Shown here: in pieces, positions 26,341-34,842 of the stretch
Numbering within the stretch: the first letter of the stretch is position 1
How the letters are laid out: each line of letters opens with the position of its first letter
NCBI RefSeq assembly: GCF_000382425.1
Contig: NZ_KB908291.1
Coordinates: 186,001-250,000, forward strand
DNA from: Empedobacter brevis NBRC 14943 = ATCC 43319
GTDB lineage: Bacteria > Bacteroidota > Bacteroidia > Flavobacteriales > Weeksellaceae
Length of the DNA: 64,000 nucleotides
Reading direction: 5' to 3'
The notes under the pieces: model-generated
Databases searched by the model: none
What the model was told of the DNA's origin: nothing
The model's input: only the letters and a program-made list of their open reading frames with translations
Position numbers and translations under genes: made by a program

Positions 26341-27045
26341 TTAGTTCAGTTCAAGTACATCTTTCATTGTGAAAACACCATGTTTATTCCAAATCCATTC
26401 AGCTGCGATAACAGCACCTAAAGCAAATCCTTTACGAGAATGGGCGATATGTGAAATTTCGATGGTATCCACTTCAGAAGTGTATTGTACAATATGTGTT
26501 CCGGGAACATCTTCAATTCTTTTTGCTTCTACAGGAATAACATCACTGGCTTTTTCTTCCATCGACCAAGAATTATACGTAGAATTATCAATAATTCCTT
26601 CCGCAATTGTAATGGCTGTTCCTGATGGAGCGTCAAGTTTTTGCGTATGATGAATTTCTTCCAAATTTATTTGATATTCATTGCGGTATTTATTCATCAT
26701 TCGAGCTAAGATAGAATTTAATTCAAAAAATAAATTAACCCCCAGACTAAAATTTGATGCGTATAAGAAAGCAGTATGATTCGCAATTGCGAGTTGATTT
26801 ACTTCATTTTGTTTATCTAGCCATCCAGTTGTACCACAGATTGTTGCTACTTTATTTTCAAGTAATACTTTAAGGTTGTCATAAGCGTATTCCGGTCTCG
26901 AAAATTCGATTGCAACTTCAACTTCTGTTAATTCTTCCGGAAGAGGAGTACGAGATATTTTAAGCACAACTTCGTGTCCACGTTGAACTAAAATTTCTTC
27001 AATGGTTTTTCCCATTTTACCGTATCCTATTAATGCAATTTTCAT
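26341..27045 (-). CDS. dapB: 4-hydroxy-tetrahydrodipicolinate reductase
   Basis: A 234-residue enzyme. The nucleotide-binding G-Y-G-K-M-G-K motif is at residues 7-13, and the substrate-site signature H-H-T-Q-K-L-D-A-P-S-G-T-A lies near residue 132. It reduces the dipicolinate precursor with NAD(P)H in lysine and diaminopimelate biosynthesis. It is slightly shorter than E. coli DapB (273), a usual feature of this phylum. It lies 9 bp downstream of the DUF5683 gene and 26 bp upstream of lepB. Confidence 0.95.
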   Translation of the reverse strand: MKIALIGYGKMGKTIEEILVQRGHEVVLKISRTPLPEELTEVEVAIEFSRPEYAYDNLKVLLENKVATICGTTGWLDKQNEVNQLAIANHTAFLYASNFSLGVNLFFELNSILARMMNKYRNEYQINLEEIHHTQKLDAPSGTAITIAEGIIDNSTYNSWSMEEKASDVIPVEAKRIEDVPGTHIVQYTSEVDTIEISHIAHSRKGFALGAVIAAEWIWNKHGVFTMKDVLELN

Positions 27046-27054
27046 TTTTATGTT

Positions 27055-27633
27055 CTAAAATTTTAAGTTAAATGCCAATCCTAAAACCGGCTCTAATGTC
27101 ATTTCGTCTTGAATAATAGTGGGCTTGAATGACATTTCAGTATCATTACGAACTGTAAATAAATGTGCATCTACAGTTGCATCAACAATGTTTAATAAAT
27201 ACGCTAAAGCGGTCAAAGCAATACTATAATCACGTTTACGTTTGTAATCATCTTGAATCACAGCCAATTGATCCGGAGATAGAATTTCAGAAAATTCGTT
27301 TTGTGTACCTTCTCTGACTTCAATGTAAGCTTTTCGGTATTTTTTGTACAAATTATTATAATAAATTGTAAAACCGGTACCTGTTCCGACTAAACCAAGA
27401 GCTACCGGTGCTTTCCACCATTTTTTGTTGTACAGTTGTCCTGCACCTGGTAGAATAGCTGAATACAAAGATGCTCTGATTGGACTTTTTTCCATCAAAA
27501 CTTCTTTACTCATACCTATGGTGTCTTTGGCAATGACTTTGTTCTCTACAACAACTAAAGAATCTATTTGAACCTGACCAAAAGAAAAAGTTGAAGAAAC
27601 GATCAACCCCAGTAAAAATAATTTAATCTTCAT
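27055..27633 (-). CDS. DUF5683 domain protein
   Basis: A 192-residue envelope protein with a signal peptide (cut near F-S-F-G-Q). The central block S-A-I-L-P-G-A-G-Q-L-Y-N-K-K-W-W is the hallmark of DUF5683, and is followed by two hydrophobic helices. Its function is unknown, but it is conserved between parB and dapB in Bacteroidota. Its first 11 bases overlap the end of parB, so translation is likely coupled. Confidence 0.85.
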   Translation of the reverse strand: MKIKLFLLGLIVSSTFSFGQVQIDSLVVVENKVIAKDTIGMSKEVLMEKSPIRASLYSAILPGAGQLYNKKWWKAPVALGLVGTGTGFTIYYNNLYKKYRKAYIEVREGTQNEFSEILSPDQLAVIQDDYKRKRDYSIALTALAYLLNIVDATVDAHLFTVRNDTEMSFKPTIIQDEMTLEPVLGLAFNLKF

Positions 27634-28510
27634 TTAAGAATTTTCTTAATCGTTCAAATTCATCATCAGAAGTAAAATTTAAAATAATTTTACCTTTTCC
27701 ATTATTTGCACGTTTTATCTCAACTTTCGTTTTTAATGAATTTGAAATAGAACTTAATGCTTCTTTATACTGAGAAGGGAGCTCAGTAGATTTTTTCTCC
27801 GGTTTACCTTCTTTTATTGATTTGATTAATCGTTCTGTATCCCGAACAGATAAATTGTTTTTGACAATTTTTTCGTAAATATCAAATTGTAAATCTGAAT
27901 CATCAATCGCCATTAACGCACGCCCGTGTCCCATTGAAATCATTCCGTCACGAATTCCCGTTTGGATGATAGGATCTAGTTTCAATAAACGGAGATAATT
28001 TGTAATGGATGTCCTGTCTTTTCCAACGCGTTTACTTAATTCTTCTTGTGTTAACTTGATCTCATCAATTAATTGTTGGTAAGAAAGTGCAATTTCAATT
28101 GCATCTAAGTCTTGACGCTGAATATTTTCGACCAATGCCATTTCCAGCATTTCCTGATCGTTTGCTAATCGAACATAAGCCGGAATTGTTTTTTTACCCG
28201 CTAATTGAGAAGCACGAAAACGTCTTTCACCCGAAATCAATTCATATTCACCAGTTGGTTTTTTCCGAATTGTGATGGGTTGAATAACGCCTAATGTTTG
28301 TATTGACGATACCAATTCCTCTAAAGCTTTTTTATCGAAATTCGTTCGTGGTTGCCAGGGATTTGCGGTTATTTTTTCTAAATCTATTTCTAAGATATTT
28401 CCAACCAATTTCTTCGCACCTTCATCTTGTGCCGTTTTTACAGTTGGCTCGTCTTTTAATAGAGCAGATAATCCACGTCCTAAGCGATTATTTTTATTTG
28501 GCTTTGCCAT
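27623..28510 (-). CDS. parB: Chromosome partitioning protein ParB
   Basis: A 295-residue ParB. The N-terminal L-G-R-G-L-S-A-L box (ParA contact) is at residues 10-17, the CTPase arginine patch is G-E-R-R-F-R-A-S near residue 114, and the helix-turn-helix is around 160-200. It binds parS sites and loads along DNA as a CTP-dependent clamp. It follows parA by 5 bp. No parS consensus was found by eye in the window. Confidence 0.95.
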   Translation of the reverse strand: MAKPNKNNRLGRGLSALLKDEPTVKTAQDEGAKKLVGNILEIDLEKITANPWQPRTNFDKKALEELVSSIQTLGVIQPITIRKKPTGEYELISGERRFRASQLAGKKTIPAYVRLANDQEMLEMALVENIQRQDLDAIEIALSYQQLIDEIKLTQEELSKRVGKDRTSITNYLRLLKLDPIIQTGIRDGMISMGHGRALMAIDDSDLQFDIYEKIVKNNLSVRDTERLIKSIKEGKPEKKSTELPSQYKEALSSISNSLKTKVEIKRANNGKGKIILNFTSDDEFERLRKFLNED

Positions 28511-28515
28511 TTTAT

Positions 28516-29289
28516 TTAAACTGTATCGTTGTTGTTAATTAAAAATTCACGCGCTAAATTTAAGTAATTTTCTGCACCTTTACTTGCTGCATCGTACTGA
28601 ATAATTGTTTCACCAAAACTTGGTGCTTCAGACAAACGTACATTTCGTGTGATAATCGTTTTAAAAACCATTTGCGGAAAATGATTATTCACCTCATCTA
28701 AAACCTGATTAGAAAGGCGTAGACGCGAATCGTACATCGTTAACAATAAACCTTCAATATCCAGTTCTTTGTTGTGATGTTGTTGAATTCCTTTTATAGT
28801 ATTTAATAATTTTCCTAAACCTTCTAATGCAAAATATTCGCACTGAATAGGAATAATCACAGAATCTGCCGCTGTAAGAGCATTTAAAGTAATCAATCCT
28901 AGAGAAGGCGCACAATCTATAATAATATAATCATATTGATCTTTGATTTCCGACAATGCATTTTTTAACATATACTCGCGGTTGTCGTAATCTACAATTT
29001 CAATTTCGGCAGCAACTAAATCCAAATGAGCGGGCATTAAGTCTAGGTTTGGCGATTCTGATTGTAAAATAGCTTTGCTCGCAAGTACTTCATTCTCCAA
29101 AACTTCATACGTTCCAGCTTCAATTTCATCCAAATCAAAACCTAAACCAGATGTTGCATTTGCTTGCGGATCTGCGTCAATTAATAAAACTCTCTTTTCT
29201 AAAACACCTAATGAAGCGGCTAGGTTTAACGATGTTGTCGTTTTTCCTACACCACCTTTTTGGTTGGCAATAGCAATAATTTTACCCAT
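28516..29289 (-). CDS. parA: Chromosome partitioning ATPase ParA (Soj)
   Basis: A 257-residue ParA/Soj ATPase with the deviant Walker A K-G-G-V-G-K-T-T-T at residues 11-19, the A-prime motif L-L-I-D-A-D-P-Q near 36, and the Walker B I-I-I-D-C-A-P near 122. It drives segregation of the origin region together with ParB. It is the first gene of a minus-strand operon with parB, DUF5683, dapB and lepB; a likely -7 element is 22 bp upstream. Confidence 0.95.
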   Translation of the reverse strand: MGKIIAIANQKGGVGKTTTSLNLAASLGVLEKRVLLIDADPQANATSGLGFDLDEIEAGTYEVLENEVLASKAILQSESPNLDLMPAHLDLVAAEIEIVDYDNREYMLKNALSEIKDQYDYIIIDCAPSLGLITLNALTAADSVIIPIQCEYFALEGLGKLLNTIKGIQQHHNKELDIEGLLLTMYDSRLRLSNQVLDEVNNHFPQMVFKTIITRNVRLSEAPSFGETIIQYDAASKGAENYLNLAREFLINNNDTV

Positions 29290-29310
29290 AATTTACGTTC
29301 AAAACGATTT

Positions 29311-29318
29311 CAAAAATA
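29311..29318 (-). promoter_or_regulatory. Predicted -7 element of the parA operon
   Basis: TATTTTTG on the minus strand, 22 bp before the parA ATG. No distinct -33 TTG seen. Confidence 0.4.
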
Positions 29319-29442
29319 CAATATTTAACCTTGTTAAACCTTAAAGAAAAAATAAATTTTTGAACAATTGTTGAATGATTAAAAGATTTAATAAAATAGA
29401 TACAATAAAAACTATAAGTTGAAAGCTTTGCCAACAAAATTT

Positions 29443-29988
29443 TTATTTTGGGTGTAATTGAAAGTCTTTGGCTATCATAAACTGATTATTTATAATAATT
29501 AATTTATGCCTAGCGTATCTTCTTTCGCCAAAAACTTTAATTTTAACTTGATGTTTTATACAGATTTTTTCAATACTTTCGACAATAGAAATAGGAGCAT
29601 TTAACAGTTTTCCATTCCCGTCTTTAATATTTTGTTTAAATGTTTCAAGATGAATACCAGAATTTATTTCAATATACTCTTTCCAACTTCTCCAACCTTT
29701 AATTATAAAATTGATTGCGTGCTCAATTTCATATATAAAAGTGCTTATATCAGCAGGACTTGAATTTATATAAACTTCGAGAGTACTTTCATTATGATTA
29801 ATCAATAATGGATGCTCGGAATAATATTTTAAAATGCCATCATCCTTTTGTTTTAGGAAAACTTCTTTTTTCTCTATGTAATTCAATCGATAGCTGTTAT
29901 TCTCTACATTTAAAACGACAAATGTTGTTTTAAAATCTTCAATTTTTACATTTTGATGGTTTATACTTTCAATTTGTATTTCGTTCAA
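29443..29988 (-). CDS. Hypothetical cytosolic protein
   Basis: A 181-residue protein that I do not recognise. It has no signal peptide or membrane helix. It is rich in I, N, K and E, with a W-R-S-W-K-E-Y segment near residue 97 and a basic block E-R-R-Y-A-R-H-K near residue 157. Its composition is as AT-rich as its surroundings, or slightly more so. It stands alone between the parA promoter and the polyamine locus. Confidence 0.5.
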   Translation of the reverse strand: MNEIQIESINHQNVKIEDFKTTFVVLNVENNSYRLNYIEKKEVFLKQKDDGILKYYSEHPLLINHNESTLEVYINSSPADISTFIYEIEHAINFIIKGWRSWKEYIEINSGIHLETFKQNIKDGNGKLLNAPISIVESIEKICIKHQVKIKVFGERRYARHKLIIINNQFMIAKDFQLHPK

Positions 29989-30125
29989 TGGATCATATTT
30001 TTCTGAAATATAGTAAAACTAATTGTCATTATTTTCTAAGACAATGACTAAATAGATGACAGATTTTAAAATATTTCTTGATAAAAATTAGTATAATTTT
30101 ATCTTTTTAACAGAATTAAAAAACT

Positions 30126-30133
30126 TATATTTG
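30126..30133 (+). promoter_or_regulatory. Predicted -7 element of the polyamine locus
   Basis: TATATTTG, 40 bp upstream of a 45-codon ORF and 243 bp upstream of speA, implying a long leader. No TTG at the right distance. Confidence 0.45.
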
Positions 30134-30172
30134 CGAGAAGCATTTTTATAATTTTTTTAATAAAAAAAGTTG

Positions 30173-30310
30173 ATGAGTTTTAACCTTTTATTCGAAAGCG
30201 TTGAAAATAGAAAAAGTCTCAACGCATTACTTTTAATGAACAGAAACGAGTATAAGAATTATTCTTTCCCTTTGTTGCTACGCAATGTCTATTATGCGAT
30301 ACGTTTGTAA
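30173..30310 (+). CDS. Possible leader ORF of 45 codons upstream of speA
   Basis: ATG to TAA, 45 residues, lying between a good -7 element and speA. The peptide starts M-S-F-N-L-L-F-E and ends V-Y-Y-A-I-R-L; it has four arginines and four tyrosines and no recognisable domain. A weak hairpin (30317-30336) followed by T residues lies between it and speA. Either a real small protein, a regulatory leader peptide, or chance. The rest of the 387-bp gap upstream of speA contains only short overlapping inverted repeats near 30021-30060. Confidence 0.35.
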   Translation: MSFNLLFESVENRKSLNALLLMNRNEYKNYSFPLLLRNVYYAIRL

Positions 30311-30375
30311 TACCCTAATTTTTGACACCAAAAATTTTTAGAATTATTAAACACACGTAACATTTATAAAGCATA

Positions 30376-31758
30376 ATGAAAACTAAATACATAGATTTAA
30401 TCACGCAGTCATTTGACTTTCCTCAAGATGAATTTGAATTAGACGGAGAGTACTTAAAATTTAACGGAATCGACTTAAAAGCATTGGTCGAAGAGCACGG
30501 AACGCCATTAAAATTTACTTATTTACCAAAAATTTCGCAAAATATCCAAAAAGCAAAAGGCTGGTTTGAGAAAGCGCGTGAAGAATTAAACTATGAAGGA
30601 ACGTACAATTATTGTTATTGTACAAAAAGTTCTCACTTTCGTCACATTTTAGGCGAAGCATTGAAAAATGACATTCACATCGAGACATCTTCTGCATTTG
30701 ATATTAATATTGTAGAAAGTCTGATAGAAGAAGGATTAATTACAGATGATAAATATGTTGTTTGTAATGGATTTAAACGAGAAGAATATGTAGAAAATAT
30801 TGCTCGTTTGGTCAATAACGGACACCGTAAAACAATCACAGTAATAGATAATTACGAGGAAGTCGATTTGTTTTCAGAAGCAATTGAAGGTGATTTTGAA
30901 ATTGGAATTCGTATCGCTTCTGAAGAAGAACCTAAATTTGAATTTTATACGTCTCGTTTGGGAATTGGTTACAAGGATATTGTACCGTTTTATCAAACTA
31001 TGGTAAAACCAAATGAACGCATTAAATTGAAAATGCTTCATTTCTTCATCAACACAGGAATTAAAGATAATTCTTATTATTGGAACGAGTTGACAAAATG
31101 TTTGAGAGTTTATGTGAACCTTAAGAAAGTTTGTCCTGAGTTAGATAGTTTGAATATAGGAGGAGGATTCCCAATTAAAAATTCATTGAATTTTGAATAC
31201 GATTACGAATATATGGCAAAGGAAATTTTGTTGCAAATAAAAATGATTTGTGATGAAGAAGGTATTCCTGTTCCAAATATTTTTACAGAATTCGGTTCGT
31301 ATACAGTAGGAGAAAGTGGAGGAGTAATCTACAAAATTCTATATCAAAAGAAACAAAATGATAAGGAGTATTGGGACATGATTGATTCTTCTTTTATGAC
31401 GACTTTACCTGATGCCTGGGCAATTTCGAAACGATTTGTCATGTTACCAGTTAACCGTTGGTATGATAAATACGAACGTGTATTGTTAGGAGGTTTAACA
31501 TGTGATTCGGATGATTATTATAACTCTGAACAACATGTAAATGCGATTTATCTTCCGAAATACGATCAGGCAAAACCATTGTACATCGGTTTCTTTAATA
31601 CAGGAGCCTACCAGGATAATATCAGTGGATTTGGCGGAATTAACCATTGTTTAATTCCTCAGCCTAAATATATTTTGATCGACGAGAATTATACGGCAAA
31701 GGTATATTCTGAAGAACAAACCCATCAGGATGTGTTAAATACATTAGGGTATAAATAA
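30376..31758 (+). CDS. speA: Arginine decarboxylase (fold III PLP enzyme)
   Basis: A 460-residue alanine-racemase-fold decarboxylase. The PLP lysine is in Y-C-T-K-S-S near residue 82; the phosphate-binding glycine loop G-G-G-F-P is near 264; the catalytic C-D-S-D-D motif is near 385. It is shorter than the 630-residue SpeA of E. coli, as in most Bacteroidota, whose members of this group are annotated as arginine decarboxylase. Other substrates such as ornithine or carboxynorspermidine cannot be fully excluded. It probably forms an operon with the deoxyhypusine-synthase-like gene 31 bp downstream. Confidence 0.83.
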   Translation: MKTKYIDLITQSFDFPQDEFELDGEYLKFNGIDLKALVEEHGTPLKFTYLPKISQNIQKAKGWFEKAREELNYEGTYNYCYCTKSSHFRHILGEALKNDIHIETSSAFDINIVESLIEEGLITDDKYVVCNGFKREEYVENIARLVNNGHRKTITVIDNYEEVDLFSEAIEGDFEIGIRIASEEEPKFEFYTSRLGIGYKDIVPFYQTMVKPNERIKLKMLHFFINTGIKDNSYYWNELTKCLRVYVNLKKVCPELDSLNIGGGFPIKNSLNFEYDYEYMAKEILLQIKMICDEEGIPVPNIFTEFGSYTVGESGGVIYKILYQKKQNDKEYWDMIDSSFMTTLPDAWAISKRFVMLPVNRWYDKYERVLLGGLTCDSDDYYNSEQHVNAIYLPKYDQAKPLYIGFFNTGAYQDNISGFGGINHCLIPQPKYILIDENYTAKVYSEEQTHQDVLNTLGYK

Positions 31759-31789
31759 TTGAATTTTAAATAAATAAAAAATAAATAAA

Positions 31790-32764
31790 ATGAGCAAAGG
31801 ACCAATCAGTCAGTTTATAGAGCATAATTACAGACACTTTAATGCAGCAGCATTAGTTGATGCTGCAAAAGGATATGAAAAGCACCTATTAGAAGGAGGC
31901 AAAATGTTAATTTCTTTAGGTGGGGCAATGTCTACTGCTGAATTAGGAGTTTCGTTAGCAGAGATGATTCGTCAGGATAAAGTACATGTTATTTCTTGTA
32001 CAGGTGCAAATCTGGAAGAGGATGTGATGAACTTAGTTGCGCATTCTCATTATAAAAGAATTCCAAACTGGAGAGATTTAACACCGGAGCAAGAACGCGA
32101 ATTGTTAGACAATCATTACAATAGAGTAACAGATACTTGTATTCCGGAAGAAGAAGCGTTTCGTCGTTTACAACAACATTTAGAAGATGTTTGGCATGCA
32201 GCTGAAGAGAAAGGTGAGCGTTATTTACCACACGAGTTCTTGTATCAAGTTGTGAATTCAGGAGTTTTAGAGCAATACTATGAAATTGATCCGAAAGATT
32301 CTTGGATTGTAGCTGCAGCTGAGAAAAATTTACCTATCGTTTGTCCGGGTTGGGAAGATTCAACAACAGGAAACATTTTTGCGTCTAACGTTATCAAAGG
32401 TAATTTAAAAGCTTCTACAGTAAAATCTGGAATTGAGTATATGATTTACTTAACAGAATGGTACCGTGCAAATTCAGCTGGCAAAGGTGTAGGTTTCTTC
32501 CAAATTGCAGGTGGTATTTCTGGAGATTTCCCAATTTGTGTTGTGCCAATGATGTACCAGGATTTAGAATGGACTGATGTTCCTTTCTGGGCATATTTCT
32601 GTCAAATCTCTGATTCTACAACATCTTACGGTTCTTATTCCGGAGCTGTTCCGAATGAAAAGATTACGTGGGGTAAATTAGATGTTGATACACCTTCATT
32701 TATTATTGAATCTGATGCGACAATCGTGGCGCCATTGGTTTTCAACTATATTTTAGGAAACTAG
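31790..32764 (+). CDS. Deoxyhypusine synthase-like protein (possible homospermidine synthase)
   Basis: A 324-residue member of the deoxyhypusine synthase fold. The NAD-binding block S-C-T-G-A-N-L-E-E-D (about 69-78) is intact, and the catalytic lysine is K296 in I-T-W-G-K-L, matching S-W-G-K-I of the human enzyme. Bacteria lack eIF5A, so the enzyme cannot make hypusine; family knowledge and the homospermidine content of many Flavobacteriia suggest it joins aminobutyl groups to putrescine. It is next to speA, which fits a polyamine pathway. A strong terminator follows. Confidence 0.85.
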   Translation: MSKGPISQFIEHNYRHFNAAALVDAAKGYEKHLLEGGKMLISLGGAMSTAELGVSLAEMIRQDKVHVISCTGANLEEDVMNLVAHSHYKRIPNWRDLTPEQERELLDNHYNRVTDTCIPEEEAFRRLQQHLEDVWHAAEEKGERYLPHEFLYQVVNSGVLEQYYEIDPKDSWIVAAAEKNLPIVCPGWEDSTTGNIFASNVIKGNLKASTVKSGIEYMIYLTEWYRANSAGKGVGFFQIAGGISGDFPICVVPMMYQDLEWTDVPFWAYFCQISDSTTSYGSYSGAVPNEKITWGKLDVDTPSFIIESDATIVAPLVFNYILGN

Positions 32765-32788
32765 TTGGAATAATTTCAAAAAACATAA

Positions 32789-32818
32789 AAAAAACCACTT
32801 CATTTGAAGTGGTTTTTT
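32789..32818. terminator. Bidirectional terminator after the polyamine operon
   Basis: 14-bp arms around AACCACTTCA/TGAAGTGGTT with A and T tracts; between convergent genes. Confidence 0.85.
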
Positions 32819-32834
32819 GTTTTATATGTAGGTA

Positions 32835-33281
32835 TTAAGCTTTCATTGCTTCACCAGCTTTTCTATGTGTAAATTTGCCATAAATGTGTCTTCTTGCAAA
32901 ACGGCTAGGAGAGTCGGAGTTAACCATTTTGATGTACGTGTTTTTTGGTATTCCGAAATACTCGTAATGATTTCCATCCAAATGCTCAATTTTCAAAACG
33001 TGTTCATCCATATAAAAATCATGGATGTTAGATTTTGTTGTGGTTTCAGTATATTCAACCTTATTTTTTTCGTGTGTTTCGGGGTTAATACTCACTAAAA
33101 AATGATACGCTTCGATTACCAATTTACTTTTTTCCTCTGCTTCCAATTTTCCTGCTTCATTATTCACAAATTTATCAGGATGCGCATCTTTCATCGTATT
33201 TCTGTAAATTGTTTTTAACTCTTTTAAAGTCGCGGTTTTGTCAACTCCAAGTAATTTTCTGTGCTCTACAACGTTTTTCAT
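32835..33281 (-). CDS. J-domain and KTSC-domain fusion protein
   Basis: A 148-residue protein. Residues 5-70 form a DnaJ-like J-domain with the H-P-D motif (D-A-H-P-D-K-F), and residues 95-148 form a KTSC domain (Y-E-Y-F-G-I-P, then S-P-S-R-F-A-R-R-H-I-Y). J-domains stimulate Hsp70 ATPases; the KTSC domain has no firm function and is often fused to nucleic acid enzymes. A longer ORF starts at 33329, but a TACTTTTG -7 element (minus strand) lies inside it, so I place the start at 33281. Confidence 0.8.
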   Translation of the reverse strand: MKNVVEHRKLLGVDKTATLKELKTIYRNTMKDAHPDKFVNNEAGKLEAEEKSKLVIEAYHFLVSINPETHEKNKVEYTETTTKSNIHDFYMDEHVLKIEHLDGNHYEYFGIPKNTYIKMVNSDSPSRFARRHIYGKFTHRKAGEAMKA

Positions 33282-33306
33282 AATTTCGATCCTTATTTTC
33301 GATTTG

Positions 33307-33314
33307 CAAAAGTA
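33307..33314 (-). promoter_or_regulatory. Predicted -7 element of the J-domain/KTSC gene
   Basis: TACTTTTG on the minus strand, 25 bp upstream of the ATG at 33281 and inside the longer reading frame. Confidence 0.5.
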
Positions 33315-33350
33315 AGGATTATTCATCATGAAAAAAGAACGAATTGATTT

Positions 33351-33956
33351 TTAATGCCCATAACGTTCATTTAGCTGGTGGTAAACAATCTTCTTTTTAT
33401 TAAGAATTTGATATTCAATTCCAATACTATCTCTATTTACAGCGACTAATTCTGCTTGTTGTATAGGTGAATTTTTCAATGTATATAAATTGTCGTTTTC
33501 TTCGCTTATATCTAAAACTTTACTTAAAACTTCTAAGTAATCAGGTCGACATAAATTTTCTGATTTTTCTAAAATCACCATTTTTGGAGTGGTTCTATAA
33601 ATGTACACACGCTCTTTTGAAAGAATTTGTTTGTTTAGTTCAATTCTATAATCATCATCAATTTTAAGATGTTGCAGGGAATTACTTCCGATTAGAAAAC
33701 TAATTATTGCAAAAAAAGGAAGTGCCATCGGTAAGATACTTAAACCGATTAAAGCCACTAAAATAATAGTGTAGATTTTGATTAATTTCTTTTTCCAATA
33801 GACAATAATAAAGAGTATGGTGGTGAAAATCCATAGCCACGCAAGAATTCTGTAGGTATTGATTCCTCTGAAATGCAAGTTGAATTGATTCAAGATGATT
33901 TCCAAGAGAATAAACAGAATGGTTGTTCCGAAATAATATTTAAGGGTTTTATTCAA
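33351..33956 (-). CDS. Membrane protein of unknown function
   Basis: A 201-residue protein with three hydrophobic helices (about 8-27, 35-55, 62-90) and a soluble C-terminal domain of about 100 residues. I do not recognise a family. It is on the same strand as the J-domain/KTSC gene downstream, but the latter has its own promoter. No signal peptide is needed. Confidence 0.6.
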   Translation of the reverse strand: MNKTLKYYFGTTILFILLEIILNQFNLHFRGINTYRILAWLWIFTTILFIIVYWKKKLIKIYTIILVALIGLSILPMALPFFAIISFLIGSNSLQHLKIDDDYRIELNKQILSKERVYIYRTTPKMVILEKSENLCRPDYLEVLSKVLDISEENDNLYTLKNSPIQQAELVAVNRDSIGIEYQILNKKKIVYHQLNERYGH

Positions 33957-34064
33957 GGTATACGGTTTGCAAACAAATATATTAATATTATTGAATATCG
34001 TGTGTTGATTGTTAATTTATAGAATAATTGTAATTTTAGAGAAGCAACAACAAATAAAAAATAT

Positions 34065-34625
34065 ATGAATCTGAAGGACGTTCCCGAATTGAAAATTGCT
34101 ATTTTAGATTTGCCGTCTAAAGAAAAAGATAAGCTTCTTTTACGTCTTGTAAATAAGGATGAAGCGTTGGTAGAGCATTTGCATTTTCAATTGTTAGAAG
34201 ATGAAAAGGATTTAGTAAATCGAGTAAATATAATCTATGAAAAGATTGATTTACAATATAAAAAGTCACATCACTTAATCAATCAGATTAATATAAGTCG
34301 CAGCCACCGACAATTGCTTTTGACGCTTAAGACGTTAAGCGGAATTGTTAATTATCACGTCCAAATAACAAAAGATAAAGTGTCAGAATTCGAGTTGAGA
34401 AAATATATCTTACAAGAATCTTTTACTCGTTATTCCTATCTGTTTAATAAATATACAATAGGGGATAATGCAGAAAAACTATACAAGTATCAGTTAGGAA
34501 GGTTAAAACTGATTAGCTCCCTTTTTGAGAAATTTCACGAAGATTTAAAATATGATTACGAAACTGACATTGTCCAAATTAACAGTTTTTTAAAAGATAC
34601 ACCTATTAGTTTTCGTATTGGATGA
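34065..34625 (+). CDS. Hypothetical helical cytosolic protein, possible DUF6155 type
   Basis: A 186-residue protein that appears almost all helical, with no signal peptide or membrane segment. It opens with L-K-D-V-P-E-L-K and L-P-S-K-E-K-D-K-L-L-L-R-L-V-N, a pattern I associate loosely with DUF6155, but I am not certain. It is a single gene followed by a 217-bp gap that contains only the efflux operon control region at its end. Confidence 0.5.
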   Translation: MNLKDVPELKIAILDLPSKEKDKLLLRLVNKDEALVEHLHFQLLEDEKDLVNRVNIIYEKIDLQYKKSHHLINQINISRSHRQLLLTLKTLSGIVNYHVQITKDKVSEFELRKYILQESFTRYSYLFNKYTIGDNAEKLYKYQLGRLKLISSLFEKFHEDLKYDYETDIVQINSFLKDTPISFRIG

Positions 34626-34774
34626 ATAAAAGAGAGTATTTTTTGTTGTGAAAAATTTTCATTAAGAATGATTTAAAGCGTTTATTTTAAGTAAATTGGT
34701 CTGTTTTTTGTTGATGCTAAATCCAAAGAGTTAACAAACTATTAATTTAATTTATTGTTAAATATTTGAAAAAA

Positions 34775-34810
34775 GAATAGTTAGTTCTGTGTAAACAGAA
34801 CTAACTATTC
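34775..34810. promoter_or_regulatory. Putative operator: perfect 16-bp inverted repeat before the efflux operon
   Basis: Arms GAATAGTTAGTTCTGT (34775-34790) and ACAGAACTAACTATTC (34795-34810) with loop GTAA. It directly abuts the -7 element and occupies the place of the -33 region. No T-run follows, so it is not a terminator. It is the expected kind of site for the GbsR/MarR-type regulator encoded next. Confidence 0.7.
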
Positions 34811-34818
34811 TATATTTG
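34811..34818 (+). promoter_or_regulatory. -7 promoter element of the efflux operon
   Basis: TATATTTG, an exact match, directly next to the operator palindrome. No TTG is present at -33, where the right arm and loop of the palindrome lie. Confidence 0.6.
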
Positions 34819-34842
34819 CAAAGTTTTTAGATTAAACACATT

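Noticed and set aside
28500-29442. parS centromere site near parAB
   Set aside because: No sequence close to the TGTTTCACGTGAAACA-type consensus was seen by eye here or elsewhere in the window; parS may lie outside.
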